In this document: in pieces, positions 61,231 to 64,000 of the stretch
How positions within the stretch are numbered: position 1 is the first letter of the stretch
Layout of the letters: each line of letters starts with the position of its first letter
Assembly: GCF_029522115.1 (NCBI RefSeq)
Contig: NZ_JAKWFK010000003.1
Location: forward strand, 372,001-436,000
From: Trinickia sp. Y13
GTDB taxonomy: Bacteria > Pseudomonadota > Gammaproteobacteria > Burkholderiales > Burkholderiaceae
Direction: 5' to 3'
DNA length: 64,000 nt
Made by a program: the position numbers and the translations under genes
The notes under the pieces: model-generated
The model's database searches: none
Told to the model about the DNA's origin: nothing
Seen by the model: the letters and a program-made list of their open reading frames with translations, nothing else

Positions 61231-62750
61231 AAGTGCGCGCCCAAATCGGCATGGTGCTGAATCTGGACAAATGCATCGGCTGCCATACCTGCAGCGTCAC
61301 CTGCAAGAACGTCTGGACGAACCGGCCCGGCATGGAATACGCCTGGTTCAACAACGTCGAGACCAAACCCGGCATCGGCTACCCGAAGCAATGGGAAAAC
61401 CAGGAGAAGTGGAACGGCGGCTGGATTCGGAAAAAGGACGGCTCGATCGAGCCTCGCCAAGGCGGCAAGCTGAAAGTGCTCTCGCGCATCTTCGCGAACC
61501 CGAACCTGCCGCAGATCGACGACTACTACGAGCCTTACACGTTCGACTACGATCATCTGCAGAGCGCGCCCGAGATGAAGGCGGCGCCGACGGCGCGCCC
61601 GCGCAGCCTCATCACGGGCCAGCCGATGGAGAAGATCACCGGCGGCCCGAACTGGGAGGAAATTCTCGGCGGCGAGTTTTCCAAGCGCAGCCAAGACAGC
61701 AACTTCGAGGCGATTCAGAAGGACATCTACGGACAGTTCGAAAACACGTTCATGATGTACCTTCCGCGCCTGTGCGAGCACTGCCTGAATCCGGCCTGCG
61801 TCGCGTCGTGTCCGTCGGGCTCGATCTACAAGCGCGAGGAAGACGGCATCGTTTTGATCGACCAGGACAAGTGCCGCGGCTGGCGCATGTGCGTGAGCGG
61901 ATGCCCGTACAAGAAGATTTACTACAACTGGAAGTCGGGCAAGGCCGAGAAGTGCATCTTCTGCTACCCGCGTATCGAAGCGGGGCAGCCGACGGTCTGC
62001 TCGGAAACCTGCGTCGGGCGCATTCGGTACCTGGGCGTGCTGCTCTACGATGCCGATCGCATCGAGGCGGCAGCCAGCGTCGAAAACGAAAAGGACCTCT
62101 ATCACGCGCAGCTAGGCGTCTTCCTCGACCCGCATGACCCCGCCGTGATCGAGGCCGCGCGTCGCGACGGCGTACCGGAAAACTGGCTCGAGGCCGCGCG
62201 CAACAGCCCCGTGTACCGGATGGCGGTGGAGTGGCAAGTGGCCTTGCCGCTGCACCCCGAATACCGCACTTTGCCGATGGTGTGGTACGTGCCACCGCTT
62301 TCGCCGATCACGGGCGCCGCGCAAGCGGGCCACATCGGTGCGAACGGCGCGATCCCCGACGTCAGCCAGTTGCGCATTCCGGTGAAGTACTTGGCCAACC
62401 TGTTGACGGCAGGCGACGAAGCGCCGGTCGTGCGGGCGCTCGAGCGCATGCTGGCCATGCGTGCCTATCAGCGCGCCAAGCACGTCGACGGCGTAACCGA
62501 CGATACGGTGCTGCGCCAAGTGGGCTTGAGCTTGGAGACGATGGAGAAGATGTACCGCGTGATGGCGATCGCGAACTACGAGGATCGCTTCGTGATCCCC
62601 ACCTCGCATCGCGAATATGCCGAGGACGCGTTCGATATGCGCGGCGGTTGCGGCTTCAGCTTCGGCAATGGCTGCAATCATGGCGACGAAGAGCCGAGCC
62701 TGTTCGGCGGCGAAGGCAAGCGGACGATTCCGATCAAGGTGGAGGAGTGA
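61227..62750 (+). CDS. narH: Respiratory nitrate reductase beta subunit
   Basis: A 507-residue iron-sulfur subunit carrying electrons from NarI to NarG. Cys groups seen are CIGCHTCSVTCKNVW, CEHCLNPACVASCPSG, CRGWRMCVSGCPYKK (Trp replaces one Cys, giving the [3Fe-4S] cluster) and CIFCYPRIEAGQPTVCSETC. The start overlaps narG (ATGA) and is preceded by AAGGAG. It ends 2 bp before narJ. The length is normal for the family. Confidence 0.98.
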   Translation: MKVRAQIGMVLNLDKCIGCHTCSVTCKNVWTNRPGMEYAWFNNVETKPGIGYPKQWENQEKWNGGWIRKKDGSIEPRQGGKLKVLSRIFANPNLPQIDDYYEPYTFDYDHLQSAPEMKAAPTARPRSLITGQPMEKITGGPNWEEILGGEFSKRSQDSNFEAIQKDIYGQFENTFMMYLPRLCEHCLNPACVASCPSGSIYKREEDGIVLIDQDKCRGWRMCVSGCPYKKIYYNWKSGKAEKCIFCYPRIEAGQPTVCSETCVGRIRYLGVLLYDADRIEAAASVENEKDLYHAQLGVFLDPHDPAVIEAARRDGVPENWLEAARNSPVYRMAVEWQVALPLHPEYRTLPMVWYVPPLSPITGAAQAGHIGANGAIPDVSQLRIPVKYLANLLTAGDEAPVVRALERMLAMRAYQRAKHVDGVTDDTVLRQVGLSLETMEKMYRVMAIANYEDRFVIPTSHREYAEDAFDMRGGCGFSFGNGCNHGDEEPSLFGGEGKRTIPIKVEE

Positions 62751-62752
62751 CC

Positions 62753-63484
62753 ATGGCACGACTGGACCCACGGCAGGCCGCGTTCGCGCAAACGCTGCGC
62801 GCGCTGGCTTTTCTGCTGCGCTATCCCGATGCCGAGTGGCGCGTGCATCTGGATGAAGTGAGCGACGCGTTGCGCGCGAGCGCCGTGCTCGGCTCGACGC
62901 GCCTCGAACGGATCGATGCGCTGCTGGAGTCGATCCGCGGCGCCGACGAGCTCGAAGCGGAGGCGGCCTATGTCGAATTGTTCGACCGCGGCCGCGGCAC
63001 CGCGCTGCATTTGTTCGAGCACGTGCACGGCGATTCGCGCGAGCGTGGCCCCGCCATGCTCGATTTGATCGCGACCTACGAGCAGGCCGGACTCGCGCTG
63101 AATACGGACGAGCTACCCGATCATTTGACGGTGTTGCTCGAATACGCATCGACGCAGCCGCGCGAAGCGGCGGTTGCATTGCTCGGGGAAGTCGCGCATA
63201 TCTTGCAGCGCATCCACGGCGCCGTCGAAAAGCGCGGGAGCGCCTATGCCGCGGTGCTGGCGGCGTTGCTCGAGGTCGCGGGCGTCGATAGCGCCACCCC
63301 GGCTCAGCCGCCCGAGCCCGAGCTCGACATCGACGAAGCATGGCAGGAGCCCGCGGCATTCGACGGCTGCGGCAACGCGGGACAGCAAGGAGCGGGGCAA
63401 CCCCAGCCGGTGCGCGTCGTGCGCCGGGCCGCGGCGGCCGATTCACAAGCTGCTTTGAGCGCGGCGCAAGGAGCACGGGCATGA
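62753..63484 (+). CDS. narJ: Nitrate reductase molybdenum cofactor assembly chaperone
   Basis: A 243-residue helical chaperone of the NarJ family. It holds apo-NarGH in the cytoplasm until cofactor insertion and membrane attachment. Family segments are LRALAFLLRYPDAEW, YVELFDRGRGTALHLFEHVHGDSRERG and YEQAGLALNTDELPDHLTVLLEY. The C-terminal ~50 residues are Ala/Gln/Pro-rich and variable. The stop overlaps the narI ATG. The start at 62753 has GGAGGA inside the end of narH. Confidence 0.95.
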   Translation: MARLDPRQAAFAQTLRALAFLLRYPDAEWRVHLDEVSDALRASAVLGSTRLERIDALLESIRGADELEAEAAYVELFDRGRGTALHLFEHVHGDSRERGPAMLDLIATYEQAGLALNTDELPDHLTVLLEYASTQPREAAVALLGEVAHILQRIHGAVEKRGSAYAAVLAALLEVAGVDSATPAQPPEPELDIDEAWQEPAAFDGCGNAGQQGAGQPQPVRVVRRAAAADSQAALSAAQGARA

Positions 63485-64000
63485 GCACTTCTTTGAATAC
63501 GTTCTTTTTCTCGGTCTATCCGTACATCTGCCTGACGGTGTTCCTGATCGGCAGTCTGGGGCGGTTCGAGCGGGCTCAGTACACGTGGAAGAGCGATTCG
63601 TCGCAGCTGTTGCGGCGTGCGCAGTTGCGCTGGGGCAGCAATCTCTTTCACGTGGGGATTCTGTTTCTGCTGTTCGGCCACACGCTGGGCCTGCTGACGC
63701 CGCACGCGCTTTACTCGGTCTTCATCACGGCTTCGCAAAAGCAGATGCTGGCGATCGTATCGGGCGGGACAGCCGGCACGCTGTGCTTCATCGGTTTGAC
63801 GATGTTGCTGCATCGGCGCATGTTCGATCCGCGCATTCGCAAAACGAGCCGTCGCACCGATTTGGCGCTGCTCATCGTGCTGTGGGTGCAATTGTGCCTG
63901 GGGCTCTTGACGCTGCCGTTTTCCTACGCCCAGCGCGCCGATGCGCATGAAATGCTCGTATTGGCCGATTGGGCGCAGCACATCGTCACGTTCCGTCCTG
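63481..64000 (+). CDS. narI: Respiratory nitrate reductase gamma subunit (cut by window end)
   Basis: The first 173 residues of the cytochrome b subunit, which oxidises quinol and anchors NarGH. The N-terminus is MSTSLNTFFFSVYPYICLTV. The first membrane helix is followed by QYTWKSDSSQLLRR. His57 and His67 in LFHVGILFLLFGHTLGLL match the first pair of haem ligands of E. coli NarI. The reading frame is intact to the window end. The remaining ~50 residues, including the second His pair, lie beyond. Confidence 0.96.
   Translation, partial: MSTSLNTFFFSVYPYICLTVFLIGSLGRFERAQYTWKSDSSQLLRRAQLRWGSNLFHVGILFLLFGHTLGLLTPHALYSVFITASQKQMLAIVSGGTAGTLCFIGLTMLLHRRMFDPRIRKTSRRTDLALLIVLWVQLCLGLLTLPFSYAQRADAHEMLVLADWAQHIVTFRP

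Overview
This 64 kb window is a high-GC chromosomal segment of a betaproteobacterium. The gene content, the protein style (a RisA/RisS-type OmpR/EnvZ pair, a spuABC-like cluster, a PuuD urate oxidase carrying a cytochrome c domain) and the codon use point to Burkholderiaceae, most likely Paraburkholderia or a close relative. That placement is inference from protein resemblance, with no database search. About 52 protein genes are supported. I saw no rRNA, tRNA, CRISPR array, insertion sequence, integrase or phage gene, so this looks like core and semi-core chromosome rather than an island.

Layout. 0.2-0.9 kb: two small membrane-protein genes and a terminator. 1-10.5 kb: purine module with urate oxidase (puuD), hydroxyisourate hydrolase (uraH), a TRZ/ATZ-type aminohydrolase, a LysR regulator and a four-gene BMP-type ABC importer. 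10.5-12.3 kb: dodecin, a beta-hydroxyacid dehydrogenase and an unknown protein. 12.7-20.4 kb: signalling block with a membrane histidine kinase, a REC-PAS-kinase-REC hybrid, mscL and two divergent chemoreceptors. 20.6-24.8 kb: a Baeyer-Villiger-type monooxygenase, a TPR membrane protein, a PspA/IM30 protein and a ribbon-helix-helix protein. 25.2-36.7 kb: PBP1A, a patatin-like phospholipase, a threonine-dehydratase-like enzyme, argE, mfd, ispD and ispF. 36.8-40.8 kb: ahpC-ahpD and the ompR/envZ (risA/risS) pair. 41-43.7 kb: an HpnD-like protein with altered metal motifs, a 65-residue protein and nnrS. 43.9-48.8 kb: nicotinate phosphoribosyltransferase and a spuA-spuB-spuC polyamine cluster. 49.5-55.7 kb: an MFS exporter with its divergent LysR gene, a secreted S9 peptidase, an unknown protein and a DJ-1 family protein. 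55.8-64 kb: narK-narGHJI, preceded by two FNR-type boxes and cut by the window end inside narI.

How the parts relate. The purine genes oxidise urate and open its ring, and may bring in purine bases or nucleosides. The last 8 kb is a complete anaerobic nitrate-respiration transcription unit. nnrS, about 13 kb upstream, may help handle the nitric oxide that arises during nitrate and nitrite respiration. ahpC and ahpD detoxify peroxides under a probable OxyR-type site.

The least explained items are: a 39-bp element containing paired DnaA-box-like inverted repeats, found twice about 4 kb apart around the PBP1A and patatin genes; the HpnD-like protein whose two aspartate-rich motifs are both substituted; a perfect 16-bp hairpin between pspA and the TPR gene; GTTACA repeats before ompR; and several clean palindromes in divergent promoters. 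I found no cluster that I would call a new defence or biosynthetic system.
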